NCBI RefSeq assembly: GCF_030408595.1
Contig: NZ_CP047080.1
Coordinates: 1,819,247 to 1,883,246 of the forward strand
Direction: 5' to 3'
DNA: 64,000 nucleotides
Source: Corynebacterium canis
GTDB lineage: Bacteria; Actinomycetota; Actinomycetes; Mycobacteriales; Mycobacteriaceae
Shown here: positions 55,117-64,000 of the stretch, piece by piece
Numbering within the stretch: position 1 is the first letter of the stretch
Layout: the number at the start of each line of letters is the position of its first letter
The notes under the pieces: model-generated
What the model was told of the DNA's origin: nothing
Seen by the model: only the letters and a program-made list of their open reading frames with translations
Databases searched by the model: none
Translations under genes and position numbers: made by a program

Positions 55117-55408
55117 CGGTGCGCAACCTATCCCTCTGGCCCGATTTTGGCCCCGATTTACCCTCCAAGGCCATGCCCTACTCCTTCCGTTGGCGCGCCA
55201 GCGGGACCCAGCGCCGAAAAGAAGCACCCTCGGCGCAGCTATTGAAAGTAAATTCCATTAGGTCAGCACCGAGCACCGTGGCAAGGACCGCCGAGCGGTA
55301 TGACAAGGGCGGCCGAGCGACGAGACCATCACTGGGCAACCGCGTGGTGTGACGGGGGCCACACCGCCAAGGGCGGCCGGGCCAACTGGCCCACGGGATC
55401 CAGCCGGG

Positions 55409-56689
55409 TCAGTGAAGCTGCTGGCCTTCGCCGATGGTTTCGTAGCACCATTTGAGGATCGGGTAGCCGACGATGATCCCGACGGACCCCCAGGCGATGC
55501 CCTCCAATTCGACGCCAAACACGGTGAGGGTGAGGTTGCCAATCCCTGCGATCAAGGCGACGGCGGCGGCGGTCAGGTTGACGGGATTGTTAAAGTCCAC
55601 CTTGGCGTCCTGCCAAATGCGGACGCCAAGCATGCCGATCAGCCCGTACAGCACGATGGTTGCGCCGCCGAGCACGCCCGGCGGGATGGTCAAGATCAAC
55701 GCGCCGAACTTCGGAATGAACGCCAGTGCGACGGCGGTCAAGGCCGCGACCCAATATGCTGCGGTGGAATACACCTTGGTGGCCGCCATTACGCCAATGT
55801 TTTCGGCATAGGTCGTGGTGCCGGAACCGCCGAAACAACCGGCCACGGAGGTAGCCAAGCCGTCGGCAATCAGGGCATCACCGGCGAGGTCATCCATATC
55901 GCGGCCGGTCATGGCGGAGACGGCTTTCACGTGGCCGACGTTTTCGGCGATAAGCACGATCACCACTGGGAGGGTCACCAAGATGACGGAAAGCCGGAAC
56001 TCGGGGGCGTGGAACTGGGGTACCCCCACCCAGGAGGCCGCCTCGAGGGCGCGAACTGCCTCGTCGGTAAGATTGCCGGTCACGGATGCGAACACCCAGC
56101 CGACAATCACGCCAAGGAGGATGCCCAACCGGGCCACCAATCCCCTCCCCGCCACCGTAAACAGCAGGATAGACACCATGGTGATGGTGGCCACCAGCGG
56201 CTGCTCCGCATAGGACTTGGCCGACACCGGGGCGAGATTTAGACCGATAAGTGCAACAATGGCCCCTGTAACGGCTGGGGGCATCACGGCGTCGAGAAGC
56301 GCGCGGCCGGTACGTTTCACCAGCAAACCCACGCCCGCCAACGCCAAGCCGGCAACAATTATGCCGCCAAGCTGGGCGGGGATACCATCGGACTGGGTAG
56401 CCACCAGGGGTGCAATAAAGGCAAATGAGCTGCCCAAATAGGAAGGCAGGCGGTTGCGGGTAGCCAGCAGAAACAGCATGGTGCCCACACCGGAAAACAG
56501 CAACGTAGTGTTAACGGGAAATCCGGTAAGCGTGGGCACCAGCAGAGTCGCACCAAACATGGCGATAACGTGCTGCATTCCTATGCCAATGGTGCGGCTC
56601 CAGGTTAGCCGTTCTTCCGGTGCAACGACGGCACCGGGGGTGATCGTTTTGCCGTCGCCGTGGACGGTCCAGCCCCATGAAGTACTCAC
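55409..56689 (-). CDS. uraA: NCS2-family uracil/xanthine permease
   Basis: 426 residues, about 14 membrane segments. The conserved half-helix region MQHVIAMFGATLLVP (about 38-52) and the signature GGSGTTTYAENIGVMA (about 278-293) are those of uracil permeases such as UraA and PyrP, rather than purine transporters. It should import uracil with H+ for salvage. No pyrimidine genes are adjacent and no PyrR-type leader was seen. The ATG is the only plausible start (MSTSWGWTVHGDGKTI). Confidence 0.9.
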   Translation of the reverse strand: MSTSWGWTVHGDGKTITPGAVVAPEERLTWSRTIGIGMQHVIAMFGATLLVPTLTGFPVNTTLLFSGVGTMLFLLATRNRLPSYLGSSFAFIAPLVATQSDGIPAQLGGIIVAGLALAGVGLLVKRTGRALLDAVMPPAVTGAIVALIGLNLAPVSAKSYAEQPLVATITMVSILLFTVAGRGLVARLGILLGVIVGWVFASVTGNLTDEAVRALEAASWVGVPQFHAPEFRLSVILVTLPVVIVLIAENVGHVKAVSAMTGRDMDDLAGDALIADGLATSVAGCFGGSGTTTYAENIGVMAATKVYSTAAYWVAALTAVALAFIPKFGALILTIPPGVLGGATIVLYGLIGMLGVRIWQDAKVDFNNPVNLTAAAVALIAGIGNLTLTVFGVELEGIAWGSVGIIVGYPILKWCYETIGEGQQLH

Positions 56690-56720
56690 GGAGCTTCATT
56701 ATCCGTCGCGCACGGCCAAA

Positions 56721-58142
56721 TCAGGAAATCACGAATTGTTTCAGCTCGGCGGCCAGGGATTGCGGCAGCCGCACATCAATCACGGTGCCTTCCGGCTCGT
56801 AGCTTTCACTCAGCACGGTCCCGTGTTCGTGCACCCGTGCGACCACATCGCCGCGCGTAAACGGCACGCGGAGCTGGATGTGCGCGTCCAAGGAGTTGAG
56901 GAAGAGCTCGATCCGCGCCTCCAACTCGGGGATGCCTTCGCCAGTGCGTGCGGAAACAAAAACGGGGTCGTCGAGGGCGTGCCGCAGCTCCGCCAGCGTC
57001 AGCGGATCGGCGATATCGATCTTGTTCACCACGATCAGCTCCGGCGGCGCCGGCACCTGCAATTCGCGCACAATTTCGGTAATCACGCCGTTGACGGCCT
57101 CGATCTGCGTCAGGGGGAACGGATCCGATCCGTCCACCACGTGCAGCACTAGGTCCGCCTCCACCACTTCCTCCAGCGTGGAGCGGAAGGCCTCCACCAG
57201 CTGGGTGGGCAGGTGGCGCACGAACCCGACGGTGTCTGTAAACACTACCGCGCGGCCGTCGGCAAGCTCGGCACGCCGGGTGGTGGGGTCCAGGGTGGCA
57301 AAGAGCGCGTCTTCCACCAGCACGCCGGCGCCGGTCATGGCGTTGATCAGGGAGGATTTGCCCGCATTGGTGTAGCCTGCGATGGCGATCTGCGGCACGG
57401 TGGAGGCGCGCCGTTGAGAGCGTTTGATCTCCCGCGAGGTTTTCATTGCCTCGAGGTCTTTGCGGATCTTGGCCATATCGGAGCGCAGCCGCCGCCGGTC
57501 CGCTTCTATTTTCGTTTCGCCGGGCCCGCGAAGGCCCACGCCGCCGTTGGAACCTGCGCGCCCGCCCGCCTGCCGGGATAGGCTGCCGCCCCAGCCGCGC
57601 ACGCGTGTGATCAGGTATTCCATTTGGGCGAGCGAGACCTGCGCCTTGCCTTCCTTGGATTTCGCGTGTTGGGCGAAGATATCCAGGATCAGCATGGTGC
57701 GGTCGATCACCTTCACGTCGAGCGCTTTTTCTAATGCGATCATTTGGCCGGGGCTGAGCTCGCCGTCGCAGATTACGGTGTCGGCGCCGGAGGCCACCAC
57801 GATCTCTTTGAGCTCTTTGACCTTGCCGGAGCCGATATAGGTGCCGGGGTCGGGCCGGTCGCGTTTTTGGTAGATCATGTCCACCACTTCCGCGCCGGCG
57901 GTTTCGGCCAGGGCGGCGAGTTCGTCGAGGTTGGCTTCGATTTCGGCGGCGCTGCCTTCGGTCCACATGCCGACGAGCACCACTTGTTCGAGGCGAAGTT
58001 TGCGGTATTCGACGTCGTAGCCGTCGGATTGCTCGGTGGTGTGGGTTTTGGCACCGCGGGTGAGCCGCCGGAGGCTGGTACGTGCCTCGAGGTCGAGCTC
58101 ACCCGTGGTGGGGGTGACAAAGTGGGAATTCGGTTTAGTCAT
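56721..58142 (-). CDS. hflX: GTPase HflX
   Basis: 473 residues. Ribosome-splitting GTPase active in heat and antibiotic stress. The N-terminal glycine-rich HflX domain has DPGTYIGSGKVKEL and the conserved RGWGGSLSRQAGG, followed by a coiled coil (about 190-235). G domain: G1 GYTNAGKSSL (about 254-263), G3 DTVGF, G4 NKID. The C-terminal domain follows. It starts 8 nt inside the end of the FeoC-like gene, so it may be read from the feo transcript as well as its own promoter. Confidence 0.94.
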   Translation of the reverse strand: MTKPNSHFVTPTTGELDLEARTSLRRLTRGAKTHTTEQSDGYDVEYRKLRLEQVVLVGMWTEGSAAEIEANLDELAALAETAGAEVVDMIYQKRDRPDPGTYIGSGKVKELKEIVVASGADTVICDGELSPGQMIALEKALDVKVIDRTMLILDIFAQHAKSKEGKAQVSLAQMEYLITRVRGWGGSLSRQAGGRAGSNGGVGLRGPGETKIEADRRRLRSDMAKIRKDLEAMKTSREIKRSQRRASTVPQIAIAGYTNAGKSSLINAMTGAGVLVEDALFATLDPTTRRAELADGRAVVFTDTVGFVRHLPTQLVEAFRSTLEEVVEADLVLHVVDGSDPFPLTQIEAVNGVITEIVRELQVPAPPELIVVNKIDIADPLTLAELRHALDDPVFVSARTGEGIPELEARIELFLNSLDAHIQLRVPFTRGDVVARVHEHGTVLSESYEPEGTVIDVRLPQSLAAELKQFVIS

Positions 58143-58422
58143 TACCCACTATTGTCGCACGGCCCGCAGGTGGCCGGGTGGATAGGGTGAGCGTTACAAG
58201 GCCCCCGGTGGTTCCGCAGGTATCCTCGTTACAGCCCCCGCAGCTACCGCTGCAGGACATTGCTTCTCGACGTCGCTGTATGTGACCCATGCGTTCCAAG
58301 TGCTGCAATGCGGCACTCACCGTGGAGCGGGTGAGCCCGGTGTCCTTCGCTATTTCGGCGACGGTCAGCGCGCCGTGCTGAAAGGCATCACGGACTGCTG
58401 TCAACGGGCTGCTCATGTGCAA
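58135..58422 (-). CDS. FeoC-like winged-helix protein with Cys cluster
   Basis: 95 residues. A winged helix (ALTVAEIAKDTGLTRSTVSA, about 18-37) is followed by CSGSCGGCNEDTCG (about 57-70), four Cys able to hold an iron-sulfur cluster or iron. Position directly after feoB (1 nt gap) and this make-up match the FeoC idea, though the Cys pattern is not that of enterobacterial FeoC. It could sense iron or oxygen and act on feo or on FeoB stability. Its end overlaps hflX by 8 nt. The alternative start is at 58416. Confidence 0.75.
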   Translation of the reverse strand: MHMSSPLTAVRDAFQHGALTVAEIAKDTGLTRSTVSAALQHLERMGHIQRRREAMSCSGSCGGCNEDTCGTTGGLVTLTLSTRPPAGRATIVGND

Positions 58423-58423
58423 A

Positions 58424-60355
58424 TCACCACCAAATTCGAAGGACCTGGAAGACGATCACGGCCAGTGCCCAGGCGGCGAACAATTGCATGCCGACGCCGT
58501 AGATGGTCCATTTCAGGCCGATCTCTCTGCGCTGGGCGGCCAGGGTTGCCACGCATGGCGTGTAGGCCAGCAGGAACACCATAAACGCCCACACGGCTGC
58601 GATGCCGTGCCCGCCGGAGGTGGTATCAAAGTCCTCGCGGATGGCGCTAGCCAGGGCGGATTTGCCTTGTTCCTCGGCGTCTTCCTGGCTGGGATCGTCC
58701 AGGCTGTAGGTCTGGGCCCAGGAGGAAATGACGGCCTCCTTGGCCACGAACCCGGTGACCAGCGTGCCGGCGATGGACCAAGAGCCGAAGCCGGCCGGGG
58801 CAAACACCGGGGCGACCGCCTCGCTGAGCACGCCGTAGGCGCTGTCCTGCGGGGGCAGGTTCTCATCGGCGAAGCCATAGTCCCCCGAGGTGGGGGTGGA
58901 TTGCAGGAGGAAGACCACCACGACGGTGGCGACGATAATGCCACCGGCGGTCTGCAGGAAGCCCTTGAGGCGGACCCACATGACCGAGAACGCGAGCCGG
59001 GCGCCGGGGATCTGGTACACCGGCAGGTCGATCACCAGCGGTTCGGTGCCCACGCGACGCCACAGGGTGTGGCGCAGGCACAGGCCGGTCAGCACCACCA
59101 GGCCGATGGAAATCAGGTACATGACAAAGACCACCGTGCCGGCGTGATTCGGAAAGAACGTGGCCGCCAGCATCACGTACACGGTCAACCGCGCGGAGCA
59201 CGAGGTAAACGGGATCAGCAGGGCCGTGAGCAGGCGTTGCCGCGGCTCTGCCAAGACGCGGGTGGCGGAAATGGCGGGCACATTGCAACCGAAACCGACG
59301 ATCAGCGGGATAAAGGCCTTGCCGGGCAGGCCAATGGCCTTCATCAACCGGTCCGTCACCACGGCCGCCCGCGCCATATAGCCCGAATCCTCCAGGAAGG
59401 CCAGGCACAGGAACATCAACGCCATCAGCGGGGCGAAGGTGAGCACCATGCCCACGCCGCCAATCAGGCCGTCCACGATCAAGCCGGTAAACAGCGGCGG
59501 GAACGGCTCCAGCCAGCCCCGGACGGTATCGCTTACCGGCCCGGCGAACAAGGAATCCAGCCCATCCTGGAAGGGGGCGGCAACGGTGGTGGTGATCTGG
59601 AAGACCAGCCACATGGCCGCAAGGAACATCAACGGGCCGAACAATGGGTGGAGTGCCACGACGTCGATACGCTCGGTGAGGGTACGCGAGCTTTCCTTGG
59701 TCGTCGTTGCATTGGAAACGGCGTTTTCTACCCACGCAAAGCGAGCATCAGCAACCTCAAATTCATCACCCGAAGCCGCCTGGCGCCGCTGCCGCGGCTC
59801 CTCTTCCATCAGCGCCTCAATCGCGGCACCCACGGCCGCGATATTAGCGCGGCGACGCGGATCCACCGTCACCACCGGCACGTCCAAGGCCTCAGACAAG
59901 GCGGCCGCATCGATGGACACGCCCTGATCCGCCGCCACATCCTCCTTGGTGATCACCACCAGCACGCGGAAATTCTCCTCCGCAAGCTGGGACACCATAT
60001 ACAGGCCGCGGCTCAAGCTCGCCGCGTCCACGGCAACGATCACGGCGTCGGGACGCTCGTCCGCATCAATCACAAGGTCGCGGGTGAGCTCCTCGTCTGG
60101 GCTCACCGGATCCAGGGAATACGCGCCCGGGAAATCAATAACGTCATAGACCGTCCCATTGACCTTCCACGCGCCGCGGCTCACCTCCACCGTGGTGCCG
60201 GGCCAGTTACCCATATGTGCCTTTGCGCCGGTCAAACCGTTAAACAAGGTTGACTTGCCGGCGTTTGGTGCGCCGACGAGCGCGATGACCGGCGCTCCTT
60301 CAATGCGATGCCCGTGGCCGGATGAATGGCACGAGCACTCCGTAATGGCTGTCAT
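58424..60355 (-). CDS. feoB: Ferrous iron transporter FeoB
   Basis: 643 residues. A short Cys/His-rich leader (CSCHSSGHGH) is followed by a cytoplasmic G domain: G1 GAPNAGKST (about 28-36), G2 Thr in NWPGTTVEV, G3 DFPGAYSL, and G4 ITKED in place of the usual NMxD. A membrane part follows with Gate motifs around CNVPAISATRVL and SCSARLTVYV. It imports Fe2+ with FeoA. It is shorter than E. coli FeoB (773) because the G domain and spacer are compact. It abuts feoA (TAA directly followed by ATG). Under a DtxR-type operator. Confidence 0.93.
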   Translation of the reverse strand: MTAITECSCHSSGHGHRIEGAPVIALVGAPNAGKSTLFNGLTGAKAHMGNWPGTTVEVSRGAWKVNGTVYDVIDFPGAYSLDPVSPDEELTRDLVIDADERPDAVIVAVDAASLSRGLYMVSQLAEENFRVLVVITKEDVAADQGVSIDAAALSEALDVPVVTVDPRRRANIAAVGAAIEALMEEEPRQRRQAASGDEFEVADARFAWVENAVSNATTTKESSRTLTERIDVVALHPLFGPLMFLAAMWLVFQITTTVAAPFQDGLDSLFAGPVSDTVRGWLEPFPPLFTGLIVDGLIGGVGMVLTFAPLMALMFLCLAFLEDSGYMARAAVVTDRLMKAIGLPGKAFIPLIVGFGCNVPAISATRVLAEPRQRLLTALLIPFTSCSARLTVYVMLAATFFPNHAGTVVFVMYLISIGLVVLTGLCLRHTLWRRVGTEPLVIDLPVYQIPGARLAFSVMWVRLKGFLQTAGGIIVATVVVVFLLQSTPTSGDYGFADENLPPQDSAYGVLSEAVAPVFAPAGFGSWSIAGTLVTGFVAKEAVISSWAQTYSLDDPSQEDAEEQGKSALASAIREDFDTTSGGHGIAAVWAFMVFLLAYTPCVATLAAQRREIGLKWTIYGVGMQLFAAWALAVIVFQVLRIWW

Positions 60356-60586
60356 TTACGCCTCCTTGACCGGGCGAACGATTAACTCCGCCGCCGTATG
60401 AGCATCAATTGCGTAGCGCGTGTGGTTGATATCAATCACACGACCACCACCGCTGGTGCGTTGGGTGACACGAAGTTTCACGCCCTCCCGAATTCCTAAC
60501 TCTGCAAGCCGTCTCCGCATCGGATGATGAATCGGGGCCAAAATAACGTCTTCACCAAGGGGAACAGAATCTAGCTTGAAGTCCAT
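60356..60586 (-). CDS. feoA: Ferrous iron transport protein FeoA
   Basis: 76 residues from ATG 60586 (MDFKLDSVPLGED); the upstream extension to 60652 is not family-like. SH3-like fold with RRRLAELGIREGVKLRV and RYAIDAHTAAELIV, standard for FeoA. It probably regulates the FeoB G domain. First gene of feoA-feoB-feoC. A DtxR box lies 100 nt upstream. Confidence 0.92.
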   Translation of the reverse strand: MDFKLDSVPLGEDVILAPIHHPMRRRLAELGIREGVKLRVTQRTSGGGRVIDINHTRYAIDAHTAAELIVRPVKEA

Positions 60587-60685
60587 TGCTCTGATGCTTT
60601 CTTTTTTGCAACGGCGCCGTAACAATAAAAACCCTATTGAAAACCACGCCAATTACCGTTTTTGGTGTATACAAAGAACCTACAC

Positions 60686-60704
60686 CTAAGTTCGGCTAAC
60701 CTAC
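60686..60704. promoter_or_regulatory. DtxR-binding-site-like operator for feoA
   Basis: CTAAGTTCGGCTAACCTAC matches 14 of 19 positions of the DtxR consensus TTAGGTTAGCCTAACCTAA, including the whole right half. It lies between feoA and the divergent gene at 60781 and overlaps the -35 area of a TATACA (60666-60671, minus strand) that could drive feoA. Repression by Fe-DtxR is expected. Confidence 0.7.
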
Positions 60705-60780
60705 ACACCTTTCGGTTGTGTTTTCAGTTACCCCTGCCCCGAAAAACACATGTAATCGGAAACCAATTACGATGGTGGGC

Positions 60781-61530
60781 ATGACGCAAGATCTCCCCTG
60801 CCTGGGCATGGATTTCCCCCGCTGGCAAGACGCCGTAGAAGCCGCCATCGCAAGCGGCAACCTCGAGGTAACCGGTGAGGTGCGCGGCGGCCAGCTCATC
60901 CAATTCGCCGACAGCTCTGGGGCGCGTGTCAATATCCTGGCCGTGGAACCATACGCGACCTGGACCGGCTTTCAATCCAGCACCGCCACCCCCACCCACA
61001 TCACCATGCTTAGCGACGTCCTGGCACTCTGCGACGTAGTCACCGACAACGGTGACCTGCGCGCATCGTTGACCTGCAACCTGGCGCAGGGGCCCCTTTT
61101 GGTAGAGGAACCCACCCTGCAATGGGAACAATTGGCGCTCACCGCGCTTGGCGTGCAGGTTGCCGTTTACCCGGATGCGGCGGCATTCGAACAAGCGCAC
61201 GGCAGCGCGCCGGAGCCCATGCTGATCAGCCAAGGGGCGATGCTGGTAGCCGCGAATTCGGGGGCGGCCGCGCCGGACGCCTCCGCCGCCCTAACGGGGG
61301 TGGTCAAGGCAGCCGAATTTCGCACAAATGAACTGACCGGGCAGCGCTTTATCCACGTCACCCTCGTAGCGCCGGACTTCTTGGATCTGTGCCTACCCGA
61401 CGGGGATCTGCCCACCCCTGGTAGCATCGTTGCTGGCACGGTTGTTCTTACCGGATCTATCCTGCCGCCAGCCGGCTGCGGCGATTCCTGCGGGAGTTGC
61501 GGCGGCGGCTGTAGTAGTGGACATTCATAG
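60781..61530 (+). CDS. Uncharacterised protein with Cys-rich C-terminus
   Basis: 249 residues from ATG 60781. TACGAT (60768-60773) is 7 nt ahead, so it is probably leaderless. I do not recognise a named domain. There is an early FPRWQDAVEAAIASGNLEVT, a strand-rich middle with GQRFIHVTLVAPDFLDLC, and a tail CGDSCGSCGGGCSSG with four Cys. A tail of this kind often binds metal. It is divergent from feoA across the DtxR box, so iron-linked expression is possible. Cytoplasmic, no signal peptide. Confidence 0.65.
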   Translation: MTQDLPCLGMDFPRWQDAVEAAIASGNLEVTGEVRGGQLIQFADSSGARVNILAVEPYATWTGFQSSTATPTHITMLSDVLALCDVVTDNGDLRASLTCNLAQGPLLVEEPTLQWEQLALTALGVQVAVYPDAAAFEQAHGSAPEPMLISQGAMLVAANSGAAAPDASAALTGVVKAAEFRTNELTGQRFIHVTLVAPDFLDLCLPDGDLPTPGSIVAGTVVLTGSILPPAGCGDSCGSCGGGCSSGHS

Positions 61531-61545
61531 CTCACATCACACGCC

Positions 61546-62043
61546 ATGCCTGACCTCAATCCGAAGTACTACAAGCTCATCATCTGGATAAGCTGCGCCG
61601 CGCTCGTGCTCACGCTCCGCCTCGAGGGTGTGGTGCTGGCCGCCATCATCATCCTATTGATGTTCGTAGCCAACTCGATGCGCCCCAACCAGAGCGAATC
61701 CGCCACGCTGCTCACCTCGATCAAACTTTCTGCGGAAGACATCCGCGACGTGATCGAAGCCTACGATCGCTTCCTCCACGGCAGCGAGCCCAAAAACCTG
61801 GCGGACCGCACCCTGCACCGGCCGGCGCTGGCGAACCCGGATTGCACGGACCCGGATATCGAGGCATTTTTCTACCAGCACGATACCGCGCAAAGCTTCC
61901 TGCGCCGCCTCGATGCCCGGCTGACCACCGACCTTACGGTGGCCCAAATGGAAGCCCTGCTCGCCGTCACCGACCGGCGGGCCCTAGAGCTCAAAGAGGC
62001 ATGGGTCAGGGCGCGCCGCGCCGCCGCCCGCTACAAGCCCTAA
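61546..62043 (+). CDS. Membrane-anchored uncharacterised protein
   Basis: 165 residues. Two closely spaced hydrophobic segments (about 10-24 and 28-43) are followed by a helical cytoplasmic domain: [35 protein letters not shown] and a basic end [11 protein letters not shown]. Its start is 15 nt after the previous stop, so it is likely in the same operon. Its stop overlaps dapF, which is on the opposite strand. I recognise no family; role unknown. Confidence 0.65.
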   Translation: MPDLNPKYYKLIIWISCAALVLTLRLEGVVLAAIIILLMFVANSMRPNQSESATLLTSIKLSAEDIRDVIEAYDRFLHGSEPKNLADRTLHRPALANPDCTDPDIEAFFYQHDTAQSFLRRLDARLTTDLTVAQMEALLAVTDRRALELKEAWVRARRAAARYKP

Positions 62044-62888
62044 CCCAGCCACTCCCCGACCGCGACGATCCGCGAGGGGCCGGTCAGGGTGGATTCGGCG
62101 CCCGCGATGGTCACCGTGACCTCCCCACCGGGCACGATCACCGTCACCTCACCGTCTTCCAGGCCTCGATCCGCCAACGCCGCACGCACGGCGGCCACGG
62201 TGCCGGTGCCGCAAGATCGAGTTTCGCCGGCGCCGCGCTCGTGCACGCGCATATGCACCTTCCCACCCTCCAGCTCGGTAAGCACCTCCACATTGACGCC
62301 GGCTGGGAAGAACTCCTGATCGAAACTAACGGGCTGGTCGATAGGCAATTCGGCGAGCTGATCGGGGGTCAAACCGGGGAGCACGCACGCCAAGTGCGGG
62401 TTGCCCATATCCACCGCCAAGCCGGCAATCGACCGTCCGCCCACGGTGCAGGTGGACACACCGGTGACCACCGGGGTTCCCATAGCCACGCTCACCCGGG
62501 CCTGCGTCGCATCCGCATGATGCACCCGCACGGGGCGCGCACCGGCGCGCGTGCCCACGGTAAAGGAATCTCCGTCGACTAGGCCTTCGCGGCGCAGCCA
62601 GTGCGCAAACACGCGCACCCCATTACCGCACATCTCGGCGATGGAACCATCGGCATTGCGGTAATCCATAAACCAATCGCTTTCGGAAACACCATCGATC
62701 GGCTCGATCACGCCGCGCGCCACCAATGCCCCCGTGCGGGCCACCCGTAGCACCCCATCGCCGCCGATCCCGGCCCGGCGGTCACACAGCAAAGCAACCA
62801 ACTCCGGAGTCACATCAAGGTTCGCATCCTCGTCGGGGAGGATCACAAAGTCATTTTCCGTGCCGTGGCCTTTAGCAAAGCGAATCAT
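62040..62888 (-). CDS. dapF: Diaminopimelate epimerase
   Basis: 282 residues. Converts LL- to meso-diaminopimelate for lysine and peptidoglycan. The two active-site Cys are in AEMCGNGVR (about 84) and [10 protein letters not shown] (about 227), as in the two-base racemase mechanism. [16 protein letters not shown] is the conserved beginning. Corynebacterial enzymes use the Cys pair as a redox switch. Its ATG overlaps the miaA stop (ATGA), so the two are cotranslated. Confidence 0.94.
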   Translation of the reverse strand: MIRFAKGHGTENDFVILPDEDANLDVTPELVALLCDRRAGIGGDGVLRVARTGALVARGVIEPIDGVSESDWFMDYRNADGSIAEMCGNGVRVFAHWLRREGLVDGDSFTVGTRAGARPVRVHHADATQARVSVAMGTPVVTGVSTCTVGGRSIAGLAVDMGNPHLACVLPGLTPDQLAELPIDQPVSFDQEFFPAGVNVEVLTELEGGKVHMRVHERGAGETRSCGTGTVAAVRAALADRGLEDGEVTVIVPGGEVTVTIAGAESTLTGPSRIVAVGEWLG

Positions 62889-63814
62889 GGCAGCGATTCT
62901 AGCCGCCGCATTGCCTCGGCGAAGGGGTCACCATCCGCAGGCAGCCAGATCGTCCGCGGATCCCTCCGGAACCAACTGCGCTGGCGGCGCACGTAACGAC
63001 GCGTCCCCGTCACGGTGCGTTCAACGGCCTCATCCCAGGTGAGCTCCCCCGCCAAGGCGGCCAACACCTGCGCATAGCCGATGGCGCGGCCGGCGGTGGA
63101 ATCCGCCACCAGACCCCGTTCCACCAGGCCCTCCACCTCCGCAACAAACCCGGAGGCAAACATTTTTTCGGTACGCTGATCGATCCGCGGATTCAACCAC
63201 GCCGGGGACGTGGCCAGGCCGAAGATTACGGTGCCCCAGCGGGCCGGGGCGTCGATAAGCGGCTGGCTAGCGGCAAATGGTTTGCCTGTCAGTTCGATAA
63301 CCTCCAACGCCCGCACAGTACGGCGCGGATCGCGATCTTCGATGATACGTGCGGCCTCCGGATCCACCGCCGCCAATTCCGCATGCAAGGCTTCCACCCC
63401 AATCCGGGCAAGCCGCTCCTCCAGGCGCCGCCGCACGTCCGCGTCGGTGGGTGGGAAGCGCCAATCGTCGACAAGCGACTGCACGTACAGCATGGAACCG
63501 CCCACCAAAATCGGAGTCTTGCCGCGGCGCCGAATATCCTCAACATCCGCCACCGCCGCCGCCTGATAGCGCGCCACCGAAGCCGGCTCCGTCACCTCCA
63601 ACACGTCCAATTGGTGGTGCACAATGCCCTCGCGTTCGGGCACGCTCAACTTCGCCGTACCGATATCCATACCCCGGTACAGCTGCATGGAATCGACGTT
63701 GACCACCTCGCCGTCCAACGCGTGGGCCAGCGCCAACCCCAACGCCGACTTGCCCGACGCGGTAGGCCCGACCACCGCAATTGGCGTCGGCAGGAAAGAA
63801 TCATCTCGCACCAC
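62885..63814 (-). CDS. miaA: tRNA dimethylallyltransferase
   Basis: 309 residues. Adds a dimethylallyl group to A37 of tRNAs reading UNN codons. P-loop is [17 protein letters not shown] (about 14-30), then [44 protein letters not shown] (the IGY motif) and [14 protein letters not shown]. Length is typical. It heads the miaA-dapF pair and is divergent from the gene at the right edge. Confidence 0.94.
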   Translation of the reverse strand: MVRDDSFLPTPIAVVGPTASGKSALGLALAHALDGEVVNVDSMQLYRGMDIGTAKLSVPEREGIVHHQLDVLEVTEPASVARYQAAAVADVEDIRRRGKTPILVGGSMLYVQSLVDDWRFPPTDADVRRRLEERLARIGVEALHAELAAVDPEAARIIEDRDPRRTVRALEVIELTGKPFAASQPLIDAPARWGTVIFGLATSPAWLNPRIDQRTEKMFASGFVAEVEGLVERGLVADSTAGRAIGYAQVLAALAGELTWDEAVERTVTGTRRYVRRQRSWFRRDPRTIWLPADGDPFAEAMRRLESLP

Positions 63815-63937
63815 ACCAATCTAACGAACGCGACTCGCGGAAGCACGGTAATGTGAATCGTTGTACGACCGCATTTCCTAGTAAAGAGTGCACCGGCAGC
63901 CGTGACGCGCGGCAAAACATGTAAGGACCTGTAAACA

Positions 63938-64000
63938 ATGACGCATCCCACTCCTAAGCCCGGACCCCGTCCCGGACCTCGCCCAGGGCCCCGACCAGGT
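63938..64000 (+). CDS. Start of a Pro/Gly/Arg-rich protein, likely DUF349 family (partial)
   Basis: 21 codons from ATG 63938, running off the right edge: MTHPTPKPG then GPRP repeats. AAGGA lies 12 nt upstream. In corynebacteria the gene divergent from miaA encodes a DUF349 protein with just such a PGPRPG-rich beginning; that assignment is from gene order, because the domain itself is outside the window. Confidence 0.6.
   Translation, partial: MTHPTPKPGPRPGPRPGPRPG

Larger units (their letters stand above)
54647..55408. other. Intergenic region ptsH-permease
   Basis: 762 nt without a gene. In order it holds the ptsH terminator, a G-rich stretch with a 21-bp tandem repeat (54755-54795), the second hairpin repeat (54976-55116) and about 290 nt of unremarkable sequence. 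CTTGATTACCCC at 54898 also occurs near 45531 in the nrdR-lexA gap. Confidence 0.6.

Overview
The window is chromosomal DNA from a Corynebacterium species (high G+C, actinobacterial). The gene order dut / DUF3093 / DUF4193 / inositol phosphatase / ppgK / sigA / DUF3039 / dtd / sigB / dtxR / ahpCD / oxyR / hrpA / nrdR / lexA / sugR / ptsI / fruR / fruK / ptsF / ptsH / hflX / dapF / miaA is the conserved corynebacterial backbone. The dtxR product is nearly the C. diphtheriae protein through its DNA- and metal-binding domains. I stop at genus level.

Layout. 1-7.8 kb: DUF3159 (cut by the left edge), DUF3710, dut, DUF3093, DUF4193, inositol phosphatase, polyphosphate glucokinase, the housekeeping sigma factor SigA and a Pro/Gln-rich membrane protein. 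7.8-14.7 kb: a repeat-rich accessory island in which one IS21-family element sits inside another. Both have inverted repeats and target duplications, and removing the inner one restores the outer istB frame. 14.7-25.2 kb: DUF418 membrane protein, SF2 helicase with DUF3039, DUF3099, methyltransferase-dtd, sigB, dtxR, DUF4192, PAC2. 25.3-31.3 kb: a compact five-gene peptide/metal-type uptake operon with an MFS transporter inside it and a permease gene that fuses the two usual permease subunits. 31.3-46.6 kb: DUF3516-type helicase, HAD phosphatase, ahpC-ahpD divergent from oxyR, two related membrane proteins, SIMPL protein, hrpA, nrdR, lexA. 46.7-54.7 kb: the phosphotransferase (PTS) sugar island (sugR, a 1-phosphofructokinase look-alike, ptsI, fruR, fruK, ptsF, ptsH). 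55.4-64 kb: NCS2 uracil-type permease, hflX, a FeoC-like regulator, feoB, feoA under a DtxR-type operator, two uncharacterised proteins, dapF, miaA and the first 21 codons of a protein with a Pro/Gly/Arg-rich start.

How the genes work together. Two sigma factors (SigA, and SigB behind a SigH-like promoter), DtxR (iron), OxyR (peroxide), LexA (SOS), NrdR (ribonucleotide reductase), SugR and FruR (sugar PTS) make this a regulator-dense stretch. Iron is linked in the window: dtxR at 22 kb and a DtxR-box-like sequence ahead of feoA-feoB-feoC at 60.7 kb. Fructose would enter through EI-HPr-EIIABC and leave as fructose-1,6-bisphosphate through FruK.

Most notable: the nested IS21 pair with a reconstructable history; a pair of 140-bp hairpin-rich intergenic repeats in opposite orientation 17 kb apart; a PfkB-family protein without the catalytic motif beside sugR; the MFS-containing uptake operon with a fused permease; and two Cys-rich proteins bracketing the feo operator. 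No tRNA, rRNA or CRISPR array was seen.
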